NCBI GenBank assembly: GCA_030835125.1
Contig: JAUQWM010000042.1
Location: 1-64,000 of the forward strand
Direction: 5' to 3'
Length of the DNA stretch: 64,000 bases
DNA from: Gemmatimonadaceae bacterium
GTDB taxonomy: Bacteria > Gemmatimonadota > Gemmatimonadetes > Gemmatimonadales > Gemmatimonadaceae
The notes under the pieces were generated by a model that saw nothing but the letters and a program-made list of their open reading frames with translations, was not told where the DNA came from and did not search any database. The first letter of the stretch is position 1; the number at the start of each line of letters is the position of its first letter. Positions 10,008 through 19,650 of this stretch are shown piece after piece. The position numbers and the translations under genes were made by a program.

Positions 10008-11273
10008 GTGACGCATCGCGTTCCCGCCGTCATCGCGCTCGTTGCCGCCGCGATGGCGGCTGCCTGCTCCGGCGATTCCGGTCCCGGCTCGGCGGCCGGC
10101 GCCGGCCTCGCGACCGTCTTCGATTCCACCGGCGACACCGTCGTGGCGCGCGTCGATGGCGACGTCCCCGCGGGCGCGATCCGGTCGCTGACGGAAGTCC
10201 TGCGCATCGCGCCCTCGATGGACGACACCTCGCTCTTCAGCGAGGTGACCGACTTCGAGGTGGACGCCGCCAACCGGATGTGGGTGTACGACTACCAGGG
10301 GCGCCGACTCTTCCTCTTCGACACGGCCGGCACACTCGTCAGGCGCATCGGACGGCAGGGATCCGGGCCGGGCGAGTTCCGGCAGGGGAACGGCATGGTC
10401 GCCCTGGCCGACACGGGCATCGCGATCCTCGACTCGCAGAACGCGCGGGTCTCGTTCTTTACGTCGGCCGGTGACTTTCGCACCAGTTGGCCGGTGCCGT
10501 CCGGCTTCTCCACGTCGAACGGCCTGATCTCCGATGCCTCGCGCTCGCTCTATCTGCGCCGGCCGGTCACGCCGCCGCGCGAAGGCGAGATCCTCGGCCG
10601 CATGGGTCTCGTGCGACTCCAGGACGGCGGCGCGTTCGGCGATTCGCTCGCCCCGCCGGACCTGCCCGTCCAGCGGGACACGTACCTCGCCGTCAGTCCC
10701 GACGGCAACGGCCGGTCGTCCACGTCGTCGTCCTACGCCCCCAACTATTTCTGGGACTGGCACCCCGGCGGGTTCTTCGTCGCCGGGCAGGGGGGCCGGT
10801 TCGAGCTCGTCATCGCGCGCCCCGGCCAGAAGCCGGTCATCGTCAGGCGCACGTCGGCCAGCGTGCCCATCCCGCCTGACGAACGCGCCGAGGAGAAGGA
10901 GCGGATCACGTTCAGCATGCGCCAGACGCAGCCCGGCTGGACCTGGAACGGGCCGGAGATCCCCGAGTCGAAGGCGCCAGTGACCGGCGTTACGGTTACG
11001 CGCGACGGGAACATCTGGGCGCGGGTCGCCACGCCGTCCGAGCGCATCCCCGACGCCGAGCTGCCGGAACGCCGGGAGAAGGGACCGCCGGTCCGGCACT
11101 ACCGGTCGCCGGTCGTCTACGAGGTCTTCGCCCCGGACGGCCGGTTCCTCGGTCGGGTGGCACTGCCACCGAGGACGATCCTCGTCCAGGCCGACGGTGA
11201 GGTGGTCTGGTGCGTTTCGCGGGACGCGGACGACCTGCCGGCGGTGGTCCGCTACAGGGTCGAGTCAGAATAG
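10008..11273 (+). CDS. Six-bladed beta-propeller lipoprotein
   Basis: This is an exported lipoprotein of about 421 residues with NHL/TolB-like propeller character. The GTG at 10008 gives a compact signal peptide (THRVPAVIALVAAAMAAAC) ending in a lipobox; an in-frame TTG at 9972 would add 12 residues before it. Repeated propeller-like strands follow, including the hallmark segment RRIGRQGSGPGEF. The same Gly-Ser-Gly-Pro-Gly-Glu motif occurs in the paralogue at 61342-62505. Function is unknown. The stop at 11271-11273 is followed directly by a long heptad repeat array. Confidence 0.75.
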   Translation: MTHRVPAVIALVAAAMAAACSGDSGPGSAAGAGLATVFDSTGDTVVARVDGDVPAGAIRSLTEVLRIAPSMDDTSLFSEVTDFEVDAANRMWVYDYQGRRLFLFDTAGTLVRRIGRQGSGPGEFRQGNGMVALADTGIAILDSQNARVSFFTSAGDFRTSWPVPSGFSTSNGLISDASRSLYLRRPVTPPREGEILGRMGLVRLQDGGAFGDSLAPPDLPVQRDTYLAVSPDGNGRSSTSSSYAPNYFWDWHPGGFFVAGQGGRFELVIARPGQKPVIVRRTSASVPIPPDERAEEKERITFSMRQTQPGWTWNGPEIPESKAPVTGVTVTRDGNIWARVATPSERIPDAELPERREKGPPVRHYRSPVVYEVFAPDGRFLGRVALPPRTILVQADGEVVWCVSRDADDLPAVVRYRVESE

Positions 11274-11489
11274 GCATCAGGCATCAGGCATCAGGCATCG
11301 GGATCGGGAATCGGGAATCGGGAATCGGGAATCGGGAATCGGGCACCATGCGCCAGACATCGGGCATCAGGCATGCACCGCTGTGCCCCCTGATGCCTGA
11401 TGCCTGATGCCTGATGCCTGATGCCTGATGCCTGATGCCTGATGCCTGATGCCTGATGCCTGATGCCCGATGCCCGATGCCCGATGCCT
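11274..11489. repeat. Heptad tandem-repeat array A, hairpin-forming
   Basis: Starting at the base after a stop codon there are three copies of GCATCAG, then degenerate units (GCATCGG, then about four GGAATCG-type units), a short centre, about ten CTGATGC units and three CCGATGC units. The right half is the reverse complement of the left, so the transcript could fold into a long hairpin. TGTTTTT follows at 11489-11495, so it could act as a terminator for the upstream gene. Related arrays are at 36707 and 45556. Confidence 0.85.
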
Positions 11490-11538
11490 GTTTTTCGTCT
11501 AGCTTCTTGCGCCGGAGACGTCCCTCGCCCCATCCCCC

Positions 11539-14500
11539 GTGCGTACATCCATCCTCGCGGCGTGCCTGGCGGCGGCGCTGACGTCGTGCCTCACTGGCGA
11601 CCAGACCGGTGGCGCCGAGGCGGATGGTGCGCTGGTGCGGGACGTGCGCGCGCTTGCACCGGTTTCGCTTCCCTGGAACGTCAGGCTTTCGGTGCCGACG
11701 TCCCTGACCCGTTGTTCGCCAGCCGATTCATTCGCGCCCGCGGACCTGGCCTGCGAGGCGGGTCGCCTCGAGGAACGCGTCGCCGCCAGCCTCGCGGCGG
11801 TCGCCGGACGCGCTGCGGCGACCCTGGCCTCCGGGGTGGACGCCGATGCGATGCATGCCGCTGCGCTCGTGGACCTCCTGGCGGACGGCACGGCGGGAAA
11901 TACGCTCGACCGGTCCGTCTCATACCTCGAGATGATCACCCGACTCGCGCCCCGCCGGGCCAGCGCATGGACGGACCTGTCCGCGACGTACCTGATGCGC
12001 GCGGGGGCCAGGCAGGATGGTCGAGCGCTGGTGGCCGCCCTCGACGCCGCCACGCGCGCGCTGGAGATCGACACCGCGTCAGCGCCGGCGAGCTACAACC
12101 GCGCGGTCGCGCTCGACCTGCTCGCTATGGACGTCGAGGCCACCCGCGAGTGGCATCGCTTCCTGCGATTGGAGCCGCGGAGTCCGTGGAGTGCCTTCGC
12201 GAAGGGTCGCGCCGGCATCTGCGGGGTCGGCGTGCCGGGGCGCCCGGCACCGGACGGCCCGGCAGACACGCTGCGCGCGTTCGTCAGGCGCGACGCATTC
12301 GACGCCCGGATGTTCGCGTGGGAGGTCCTGCTCGGTCAGTGGGGCACCGAGTACCTCGCGGGCAACCTGGCCACCGCCGACGCGCGCCTGGCGGCCGCGG
12401 CGATCGTGGCGGGGGAATCGGCCGGCCGGTTCGGAGATTCGTCGCTCACCTCGGCGGTTCGCGCCATCGAGACCGCGCGCGGCGACACCGCGCGTTCGCG
12501 CGCGCTTGCCGGCGCACATGTCGCCTATGCGCGCGGGCGCGACAGCACCATTGCCAACCGCCACCGGGAGGCCGAACGCGACTTCGCCAGCGTCCTCGCG
12601 ACCCCGGGCATCTCCCCCGTCCTGCGCGACTGGGCGCAGCTCAGTCACGCCAACTCCACGCTGTTCCTGCTTCAGCCACGCGAGGCCACGCTCGCGGTGC
12701 GACACCTCCTGGCACGCCTCGACAAGGAGGCACACCCGTCGCTCGCTGGACGCGCGCACTGGATGCTGGCGGTGATCGCCTTTCGTGAGGGACGGGACAT
12801 CGAGGGCATCGAGGCGATGACGCGCGCGCGCGCGTTGTTCGAGCGTGCTGGCGAAGTCGATAACCACGCCGCGACGACGAGCCTGGCCGGTGAGCGCGCG
12901 CTGCGGCTTGGACTCGACGATGGATTTGCGGAGACTGTGGAGGCGCTGCGGCGGCTTCGCCCGTACCGGTCGGGCATCTGGCGCCATAACGCGCTCTACA
13001 TCCTGGTCACGAACGCGACGCGGCTCGGGCTCGACCGCGCCGCCATGACCCTGGTTGATGAAGGCGCCGCCGTGGCGGCGGGGACCCGCACCGTCGCCCT
13101 GACCGAGATGCGCCTGGTGCGCGCCCGCGCCCTGTGGGAAGCGGGTGACATGGAACGGGCGGGCGAAGCCCTTGCCATTGCTGCCGGAGCCATCGACTCC
13201 ATGCCGCCCGGGACGACGCGCGACGCATTCCGGGCCGAACTGGCGCTGACGCTGGCCAGTGGGCCGCTGGCCAGCACCGGCGCGCGCGCCTACGCGATGC
13301 TCGACACCGTCGTGAAGTTCCACGAGCGCTCTGGCCGCGCCACGCGGCTCATCCCGGCCTGGGTAGCCCGCGCGCGCGTCGGCCTCGCGCTGGGAGTGGC
13401 CGACTCGGCGGAAGCCGACCTCGGTCGCGCGACACGACTGTATGCGCTGCAGGGCGACAGCCTGACGAACCTGCCGGAACGCGCCGCCCTCCTCGAACGC
13501 GCGCGCGGCGTCTTCGACCAGCTCGCGATGACGCGCCTCGCGCGCGGTGACGCCAGCGGAGCGCTCGAAGCGCTGGAACGCGGGCGGGCGTCGTTCGTCG
13601 CGCCATCGCGGCCCACGTCGGCATCGACCGGGATCGACGGCATGGCGCTCGACCTCGCGCTCGTGGGTGACACGCTCCTGGCCTGGGTCATCGACCCGGC
13701 CGGCGTCACGGTGGAACGCGCGACCGTTCCGGGCGACTCGGTGCGGGTGGTCATCGAACGGGTGCGCGTCGCCATGGAACTGCGAACGCCCGGTGCTTCG
13801 GTGCGACCGCACCTCGCCAGGTTGTACGACTGGCTCGTGCGCCCGGTCGCGGCACGACTCGGCACCGACAGCACGACCCTCGCAATCGTGAGCGACGGCG
13901 CGCTGGCGGAAGTCCCCTTCGCGGCGCTGCTGGATTCGGCAACCGGCAGGTACTTCGTCGAGTCCCGGCCGCTGCGATGGGCGCCCACGTTGAGAGACGC
14001 CCGCCAGCGGCGGTCGCGTGCCCTGGGAGGCGTCTCACTGATCGTCTCGGCACCCGAGCTCGATCGTGGGGCATTCCCCTCGCTGGCGGCGCTCCCGGGT
14101 GCAGGTCGTGAAACGCGCACCGTCGCTTCCCGGGTGGTGCGGCCGCTGGTGCTCAGTGGTCGCGAGGCAGACAGCAGCAGCATCGTCGCGGCACTGCCGT
14201 CGGCCGCGCACTTCCACTTTGCCGGTCACGCCGTGTTCGACGACGCGCGCCCCAACCGGTCGCGGCTGGCGGTGATGCCGCGCGGGATCGACGCGGCATC
14301 CATTGCGCGGCTCGACCTGGGCGGACTGCGACTCGCGGTGCTTTCGGCCTGCGAGACGATGCGAGCCCCCGGCGTTCGCGGCACCGGGTTCACCGGCCTC
14401 ACCGAGGCATTCCTCGCGGCAGGCGCGGGCGGCGTGCTGGGGTCGTTGTGGCGCGTGGATGACGAGGCCACGGCGACGCTCATGGATGCCTTCTATCGGG

Positions 14501-14625
14501 TCCATGAGGCGACCCGCGACCCCGCGGTGTCATTGCGCGAGGCACAGCTGCAGCTGATCCGTGGCCCGGCAGGTCCGTCCCGCGACCCCGCGGCGTGGGG
14601 CGCGTTCAGACTGGCCGGGCGTTAG
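11539..14625 (+). CDS. TPR-repeat lipoprotein with C-terminal CHAT (caspase-like) domain
   Basis: A 1028-residue protein starts at a GTG with a signal ending in the lipobox ALTSC. About residues 90-690 are helical TPR-like repeats. The C-terminal 280 residues form a CHAT domain, a caspase-clan protease fold: the catalytic His is in HFHFAGHAVFDD (about residue 897) and the catalytic Cys in LSACETMRAPGVRGTGFTGL (about residue 938), followed by the conserved GVLGSLWRVDDEAT. Both catalytic residues are present, so activity is plausible. The lipid anchor places it outside the cytoplasm. The stop TAG lies inside a GTTAGGC heptamer. Only 25 bp separate it from the unknown gene downstream, suggesting co-transcription. 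Confidence 0.9.
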   Translation: MRTSILAACLAAALTSCLTGDQTGGAEADGALVRDVRALAPVSLPWNVRLSVPTSLTRCSPADSFAPADLACEAGRLEERVAASLAAVAGRAAATLASGVDADAMHAAALVDLLADGTAGNTLDRSVSYLEMITRLAPRRASAWTDLSATYLMRAGARQDGRALVAALDAATRALEIDTASAPASYNRAVALDLLAMDVEATREWHRFLRLEPRSPWSAFAKGRAGICGVGVPGRPAPDGPADTLRAFVRRDAFDARMFAWEVLLGQWGTEYLAGNLATADARLAAAAIVAGESAGRFGDSSLTSAVRAIETARGDTARSRALAGAHVAYARGRDSTIANRHREAERDFASVLATPGISPVLRDWAQLSHANSTLFLLQPREATLAVRHLLARLDKEAHPSLAGRAHWMLAVIAFREGRDIEGIEAMTRARALFERAGEVDNHAATTSLAGERALRLGLDDGFAETVEALRRLRPYRSGIWRHNALYILVTNATRLGLDRAAMTLVDEGAAVAAGTRTVALTEMRLVRARALWEAGDMERAGEALAIAAGAIDSMPPGTTRDAFRAELALTLASGPLASTGARAYAMLDTVVKFHERSGRATRLIPAWVARARVGLALGVADSAEADLGRATRLYALQGDSLTNLPERAALLERARGVFDQLAMTRLARGDASGALEALERGRASFVAPSRPTSASTGIDGMALDLALVGDTLLAWVIDPAGVTVERATVPGDSVRVVIERVRVAMELRTPGASVRPHLARLYDWLVRPVAARLGTDSTTLAIVSDGALAEVPFAALLDSATGRYFVESRPLRWAPTLRDARQRRSRALGGVSLIVSAPELDRGAFPSLAALPGAGRETRTVASRVVRPLVLSGREADSSSIVAALPSAAHFHFAGHAVFDDARPNRSRLAVMPRGIDAASIARLDLGGLRLAVLSACETMRAPGVRGTGFTGLTEAFLAAGAGGVLGSLWRVDDEATATLMDAFYRVHEATRDPAVSLREAQLQLIRGPAGPSRDPAAWGAFRLAGR

Positions 14626-14650
14626 GCACTTCTTCCACGTCGGGGACCCC

Positions 14651-15535
14651 ATGCCCAAGGTCAGGACACTCTACATCCAGGTCGGCGGACTCTGCATGCT
14701 GGTGCAGCGGATGGACCTGGAACGCCTCGTCGTGCTGATGCCGTCGCACACCAGGCCGAATCACCTGCATTGCCCGTACCTCCACGCCGCACCCGGGTTC
14801 ACCGGCGGCCGGGAGGTGCTGAAGCGCGTTGAAGGCGTGCTCGATCTCGGCGGGCTCTCGACGAGTGGAGGGCGCCAGGACCTCGACGGGGTCGTCCTGG
14901 ACGCGTCACACGCTACGGGCGGCTCTCCAGTCCGGGGGGAGTACATGGAAAACCCGCCAGCGGGCGCCCTGGTCACCCGTATCGTGCTGCCGCTGGCGGC
15001 GGCCGAGTTCCAGCCGCTGGGAGAGCAGGCGGAGCTGCACCTCCATGCCGGGAGCGACCACGAGGTGGTGTATAGCTACGGCCGTGTCGGCATCCGGATC
15101 GACCTCGATGACGCGCTGGATGCCCTCGAGATCCCCCGCCTCGGGGTGCGACTCCTGCCTGACGATAACGACAGCGTGGAGCTGGCGTTCCTGAACGTCA
15201 GGCCGAAGGACCTCGGGGCTCCGCTGGAGCGGATGGCGCCCAACGAGCACCTGCATCACGTTCACGGCTACTTCGACCTCCTCGACCTGAAGGCGCCAGC
15301 GCCGATGGTGCATTCGCCCCCAAGGCTGCGGACCGGGGTCGACAAGCGCCTCGGGGACACGGTCTGCGACAGGGGGCGGTACGCCACGCTGCCCCGGTGG
15401 GGCGCCAGTCATCCCGCCGGCGAGCACATCGGCGCGCAGCGCGACGAGACCGGGCGGGAGGACCCGCACATCCTCTCCATCGACCCGTATACCTGCACGG
15501 TGGGTGGTGGATGTTACCCACCCGGCGACTGCTAG
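14651..15535 (+). CDS. Uncharacterised protein with Cys/Gly-rich tail, next to the CHAT gene
   Basis: I do not recognise this 294-residue protein. The ATG at 14651 is preferred to the longer open frame, which runs into the CHAT gene. It has no signal peptide or membrane helix. The N-terminal part reads MPKVRTLYIQVGGLCMLVQR, followed by a beta-rich middle and a His-rich patch (MAPNEHLHHVHGYFDLL). The last 20 residues hold three cysteines in the pattern CTVGGGCYPPGDC. Its position 25 bp after a TPR-CHAT gene suggests a functional link, but the CHAT protein is predicted exported and this one cytosolic. Confidence 0.65.
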   Translation: MPKVRTLYIQVGGLCMLVQRMDLERLVVLMPSHTRPNHLHCPYLHAAPGFTGGREVLKRVEGVLDLGGLSTSGGRQDLDGVVLDASHATGGSPVRGEYMENPPAGALVTRIVLPLAAAEFQPLGEQAELHLHAGSDHEVVYSYGRVGIRIDLDDALDALEIPRLGVRLLPDDNDSVELAFLNVRPKDLGAPLERMAPNEHLHHVHGYFDLLDLKAPAPMVHSPPRLRTGVDKRLGDTVCDRGRYATLPRWGASHPAGEHIGAQRDETGREDPHILSIDPYTCTVGGGCYPPGDC

Positions 15536-15639
15536 GCCCACCGCTCGACAGTGGCCGCAGGATGCGTGGCTGGTGTCCATTCGCGCGACGGGCGATCTTT
15601 GGCGCGCACGCCCCTCCGCCACCTCGATCGCCACGTCGT

Positions 15640-16605
15640 ATGCCTGTCAGTGCCAGGAATTCCAATTGGACCGCCGCGATGCTCACCCTGCTGGCCGCAA
15701 CGGCCTGCGCGCCGCGCGGCGGCGTGACCACCGGCGCCGTCAGCGTCCCCGGCGTGCGCGTCGTCGAGACGGCGTCGGGACAGGACCTCGCCTTCTCCGA
15801 CCTGGTGCAGCGGATCGCGGGTGCCGATGTCGTCTTCTTCGGGGAGCAGCACGACGACCCCGAGACCCATCGCACCGAGCTCGGCGTCCTGGATGCCATC
15901 GGGCGCTCCGGGAGACCGGTGATCCTCTCCCTCGAGATGTTCGAGCGTGACGTCCAGGGCGTGCTCGACGACTACCTCGCCGGCCGCGTCGGCGAGGCGG
16001 AGTTCCTGGCGAAGTCGCGGCCCTGGGATCGGTACGTCACGGACTATCGCCCGATGGTGGAGCTGGCGAAGGCGAGGGGTTGGGCCGTCGTGGCGTCGAA
16101 CGTCCCGCGCTCCATGGCGTCGGCGATCGGCCGGAAGGGCCTGGCGGCGCTCGACACCCTCACGCCGGTGGAGCGCTCGTGGGCCGCGCGGGACAACCAG
16201 TGCCCCGACGATGCCTACCGCGCGCGTTTCATGGAGACCATGCGCGGGCACGGCAGCGGCGGCGCCGCGCCGGCGCCCGGTGACACGCTGCCGACCACGG
16301 TCGCGAACCGTTTCTACTACGCGCAGTGCGTGAAGGACGAGACCATGGCCGAGTCGATCGCCTCGGCGCGCGAGCGCGGTCCGCGGAACGCCATCGTCGT
16401 GCACTACGACGGCGCGTTCCACAGCGACTACCACCAGGGCACGGTCGCCCGGGTCCAGCGGCGCGCCCCGAACCTGCGGATGGTTGTCCTGTCGGCGGTG
16501 CCGGTGACCGACCAGTCCACGGCCACGGTGGTCGAGCACAAAGGACGCGCCGACTTCCTCATCTTCACCAAGCGGATTCCGCCGAGGGCGCCCGCGCGCC
16601 CCTGA
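15640..16605 (+). CDS. ChaN family lipoprotein (haem-binding-like)
   Basis: The product (321 residues) begins with a signal peptide containing the lipobox AATAC. Conserved ChaN features follow: VVFFGEQHDDPETHRTELGVL, the segment VILSLEMFERDVQGVLDDYLAG, SRPWDRYVTDYRPMVELAK and NAIVVHYDGAFHSDYHQGT. Members of this family (ChaN, DUF399) include a haem-binding lipoprotein in Campylobacter; the role elsewhere is uncertain. The ATG at 15640 is chosen because it places a normal signal peptide at the N terminus. Confidence 0.85.
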   Translation: MPVSARNSNWTAAMLTLLAATACAPRGGVTTGAVSVPGVRVVETASGQDLAFSDLVQRIAGADVVFFGEQHDDPETHRTELGVLDAIGRSGRPVILSLEMFERDVQGVLDDYLAGRVGEAEFLAKSRPWDRYVTDYRPMVELAKARGWAVVASNVPRSMASAIGRKGLAALDTLTPVERSWAARDNQCPDDAYRARFMETMRGHGSGGAAPAPGDTLPTTVANRFYYAQCVKDETMAESIASARERGPRNAIVVHYDGAFHSDYHQGTVARVQRRAPNLRMVVLSAVPVTDQSTATVVEHKGRADFLIFTKRIPPRAPARP

Positions 16606-16686
16606 CCGTCGCCGGGGCTGCGTCAGGCGAACCCCGGATCTCGGTCGTCATCTGCAGCGCACCCTCGCGACTCGCCTCCCGCCCAC

Positions 16687-17118
16687 GTGCCGCCCGGCTA
16701 TTCAGGGACTCCGCTGGCCAGGAAGCTCGGCATCAAGCCGGGCGCGAAATGGCTGGTGATCGGTGACGTGCCTGACGAGTACCCGGCGTGGGTCGCGCCC
16801 CTGCCGCCCCAGGCGGACATCGTCGCGCGCGCCAGGCCGCCCCTCGCCGCGGTGCACGTCTTCGCCACCAGGCGCCGGGCGCTGCAGAAGCACCTGGCCA
16901 GCCTGCGTCGCTCGCTGGTTCAGGACGGCTGCGTGTGGGTCTCGTGGCCGAAGAAGTCGTCAGGCGTCTCGACGGACGTCACCGAGGACGTGATCCGGGA
17001 GGTCGCGCTCCCGATGGGGTTCGTGGATGTCAAGGTGTGCGCGGTCAGCGAGGTCTGGTCCGGCCTGAAGCTGGTCATCCGGGTGGCGGAGCGGAGGGCG
17101 GGCGGCGCATCCGCGTGA
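16687..17118 (+). CDS. DUF3052 family protein
   Basis: This small cytosolic protein (143 residues, GTG start) opens with GYSGTPLARKLGIKPGAKWLVI, the signature of DUF3052. It ends with EVALPMGFVDVKVCAVSEVWSGLKLVIR, also typical of the family. The biochemical role is unknown. It stands alone, converging on the ADOP permease gene, with 27 bp between the two stops. Confidence 0.88.
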   Translation: MPPGYSGTPLARKLGIKPGAKWLVIGDVPDEYPAWVAPLPPQADIVARARPPLAAVHVFATRRRALQKHLASLRRSLVQDGCVWVSWPKKSSGVSTDVTEDVIREVALPMGFVDVKVCAVSEVWSGLKLVIRVAERRAGGASA

Positions 17119-17145
17119 TGCGCCGGCCCCCTCTCCCGTTCGGGC

Positions 17146-19650
17146 TCATTCCTCCCGCAGCGCCGCCACCGGATCCAGGCGCGCCGCGCGCCGCGCCGGC
17201 ACCCAGCACGCCAGCGTCGTCACCACCAGGAAGAACACCGCGATCGCGGCGAAGGTCAGCGGGTCGGTCGGGCTCACGCCCACCAGCATCGACGACATCA
17301 CGCGCGTCACCGCGAACGAGGCCACCAGGCCGATGCCGATCCCCAGCACCGAGAGCCGCAGCCCCTGCCGCGCGACCATCTGGAAGACGCTCGCGCTGCT
17401 GGCCCCGAACGCCATCCGCACGCCGATCTCCGCCGTCCGCTGCCTGACGAGTGTGCTCAGCACGCCGAACAGCCCCACCCCGGCCAGGACCGCCGCCACG
17501 ATCGCGAACACGCCGATGCACGCCATCGCGAAGCGTGTCGGCGCCCGCGCCCGGCCCACCAGCACGTCGAGCGTCCGCAGGTTGTTGATCACGTAGCGGG
17601 GGTTGACCTCACGGATCGCGGCCCGGATCGACGGCGCCAGGCTCGAGGGATCGCCGCTCGCGCGCACCACCCACTGGTTCGCGGCGCCGTGCCCGAACTG
17701 CCCGTCCACCACGTACATGGTCTCGCGCCCATCCACCGCCAGGGAGACGCTCCGCTGGTGCCTGACGACGCCGATCACCTCGAACCACTCCGGGTCCGGA
17801 CCGCCGGTGCGCGCGAGGAACCGCTGCCCCACCGCGCGCTGCCCGGGGAATGCCTTGGCCGCGAACACGTGGTCGATCACCGCCCGGTTCTGTCCCGGCA
17901 CGTTGTCCGCGTCCTCGAACACCCGCCCGTCCACCAGTCGCGTCTTCATGAGCGCGAAGTAGTCGGGCAGGACCACGCGCAGGTCCGCCTGCTGGAAGAG
18001 TGCCGGGTTGGCAAGCGCCGCCTCCAGGCCCCACCGGACGTTCGATGCCGTGCCATCCAGCGGGATCGGGTTTGCCGCCGAGACCCCGTCCACCCCCGGC
18101 AGCGCCCCCAGGCGCTCATGAATGAGGCGCGAGACCGCCGCCCGGCCGTCGGGCGTCGGCTCGTTGATGTTCACGAGCGCGAACGAGAGCACGCCGCGGG
18201 GATCGTACCCCGGTTCCGCGCGCTGCAGCGACACGAAGCTCCGGATCATGAGCCCTGACCCCACCAGCAGCACGAACGCCAGCGCGACTTCCGCCGTCAC
18301 CACGCCGGCGCGAAGCCACTTCCCCGCCCCCGACAGCGACGACGTCCGGCCCCCCGCCCGCAGCAGGTCGGCGACGTCCACCCGCGACGCCCGCATCGCC
18401 GGCACGACCCCGAACAGCAGCGCCGACCCGAGGGCCGCCAGGACCGCGAAGCCGAGCACCATCGGGTCGATCGCCACCTGGTCGAGCCGCGGCAGGTTGG
18501 CCGGGCCGATCGCGGTCAGCACCCGGATGCCCCCCCAGGCCAGCGCGACTCCGAGCGCCGCCCCCGCCGTCGCCAGCACCACGCTCTCCACCAGCATCTG
18601 CCGGATCAGCGAGGCGCGGTTGCCGCCTAACGCTGACCGCACCGCCAGTTCGCGCTCCCGCTGGCTCGTGCGCACCAGCAGCAGGTTGGCGACGTTCGCG
18701 CAGGCGATCAGCAGCACGAAGCCCACCGCGCCCATCAGCGTCAGCAGCGACTGCCTCGTATTCGCCACCAGGTAGTCGTGCATCGGCTCCACGCGCCAGA
18801 CGACACCGGCCGTCTCCTTGATCGGGAACCGCTTGCGGAGGTCGGTGACCAGCGTGTTGACCTCCTGTTGCGCAGCGGCGAAGGTCGTTGCCGGCGCCAT
18901 CCGGCCCACCGCGCGCAGGAAGACGTTCACCCGCGAACCGGCCGCGAAGTTCTGCCGCAGCGTGACGTAGAGGTCCGGGCGGCGCTCCACGTTCGACCCC
19001 TCGAACCAGAGCAGCTCCATCCCCGGCTCCAGGATGCCCACCACCTGCACCGACTGGTTGCCGAGGGGGAACGTCCGGCCGATCATCGAGGAGTCGCCGC
19101 CGAACTGCTGCGACCAGAACTCATGGCTCAGGATCGCGGTGCCCGGCGGCGGCGCGGGCGGCGGAACCTGGGCCTGTCCCGCCACCGGCGGTCCGTTCGC
19201 CCCCGGGGGCGGCCCGATCGGCGCGCCGTCCTCGGCCACGAAGTCGCGCCCGAGGACGACCCTCGTTCCCAATGCCCGGAAGAAGTTTGGCGTCACCCCC
19301 GCCACGCGCAGCATCCGCGCCTCGCCGCGATCGTCGAACATCGGCTGCTGGCCGGTGGTCAGCCCCGCCACCTCATCGAAGGCCCTGGTCGTCTCGCGCA
19401 GGTCCGCGAAATCGGCGGGCGCCATCGGGAAGTCGCGCACGCTGCGCGCCGAGAGGTCGCCGGTGATGAAGGCCAGCCGGTCTCGATGCTCGTAGGGAAG
19501 CGGCTGCAGCAGGACCGTGTTCACCACGCTGAAGATCGCCGTCGACGCGCCGATCCCCAGCGCGATCGTGACGAGCGCGGTCACGGTGAAGACCGGCGAC
19601 TTCGCCAGCGTGCGAATCGCGAACGCGACGTCCCTGCGCAGGTTGCCCAT
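17146..19650 (-). CDS. ADOP-type ABC transporter permease (MacB/FtsX-like)
   Basis: The protein (834 residues) has the duplicated FtsX architecture: an N-terminal helix (SPVFTVTALVTIALGIGASTAIFSVVN), a large MacB-like periplasmic region, three helices, a second periplasmic region and three C-terminal helices ending in ARRAARLDPVAALREE. The motif ALRTL/AIRTLAKSPVFT near the start is typical of the ADOP family that is multiplied in Acidobacteria and Gemmatimonadota. No ATPase gene is adjacent. These permeases usually move macrolides, peptides or lipoproteins; the substrate here is unknown. A TTA-GGC pair encodes Leu-Gly in SALGGNRASL. Confidence 0.9.
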   Translation of the reverse strand: MGNLRRDVAFAIRTLAKSPVFTVTALVTIALGIGASTAIFSVVNTVLLQPLPYEHRDRLAFITGDLSARSVRDFPMAPADFADLRETTRAFDEVAGLTTGQQPMFDDRGEARMLRVAGVTPNFFRALGTRVVLGRDFVAEDGAPIGPPPGANGPPVAGQAQVPPPAPPPGTAILSHEFWSQQFGGDSSMIGRTFPLGNQSVQVVGILEPGMELLWFEGSNVERRPDLYVTLRQNFAAGSRVNVFLRAVGRMAPATTFAAAQQEVNTLVTDLRKRFPIKETAGVVWRVEPMHDYLVANTRQSLLTLMGAVGFVLLIACANVANLLLVRTSQRERELAVRSALGGNRASLIRQMLVESVVLATAGAALGVALAWGGIRVLTAIGPANLPRLDQVAIDPMVLGFAVLAALGSALLFGVVPAMRASRVDVADLLRAGGRTSSLSGAGKWLRAGVVTAEVALAFVLLVGSGLMIRSFVSLQRAEPGYDPRGVLSFALVNINEPTPDGRAAVSRLIHERLGALPGVDGVSAANPIPLDGTASNVRWGLEAALANPALFQQADLRVVLPDYFALMKTRLVDGRVFEDADNVPGQNRAVIDHVFAAKAFPGQRAVGQRFLARTGGPDPEWFEVIGVVRHQRSVSLAVDGRETMYVVDGQFGHGAANQWVVRASGDPSSLAPSIRAAIREVNPRYVINNLRTLDVLVGRARAPTRFAMACIGVFAIVAAVLAGVGLFGVLSTLVRQRTAEIGVRMAFGASSASVFQMVARQGLRLSVLGIGIGLVASFAVTRVMSSMLVGVSPTDPLTFAAIAVFFLVVTTLACWVPARRAARLDPVAALREE

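Noticed and set aside
11274-11489. CRISPR array
   Set aside because: The repeats are 7 bp with no unique spacers and mirror-image halves; no cas genes are nearby. The same applies to the array at 45556.
14561-14650. Longer start of the unknown protein after the CHAT gene
   Set aside because: The frame upstream of 14651 overlaps the CHAT coding end and adds no signal or conserved sequence.
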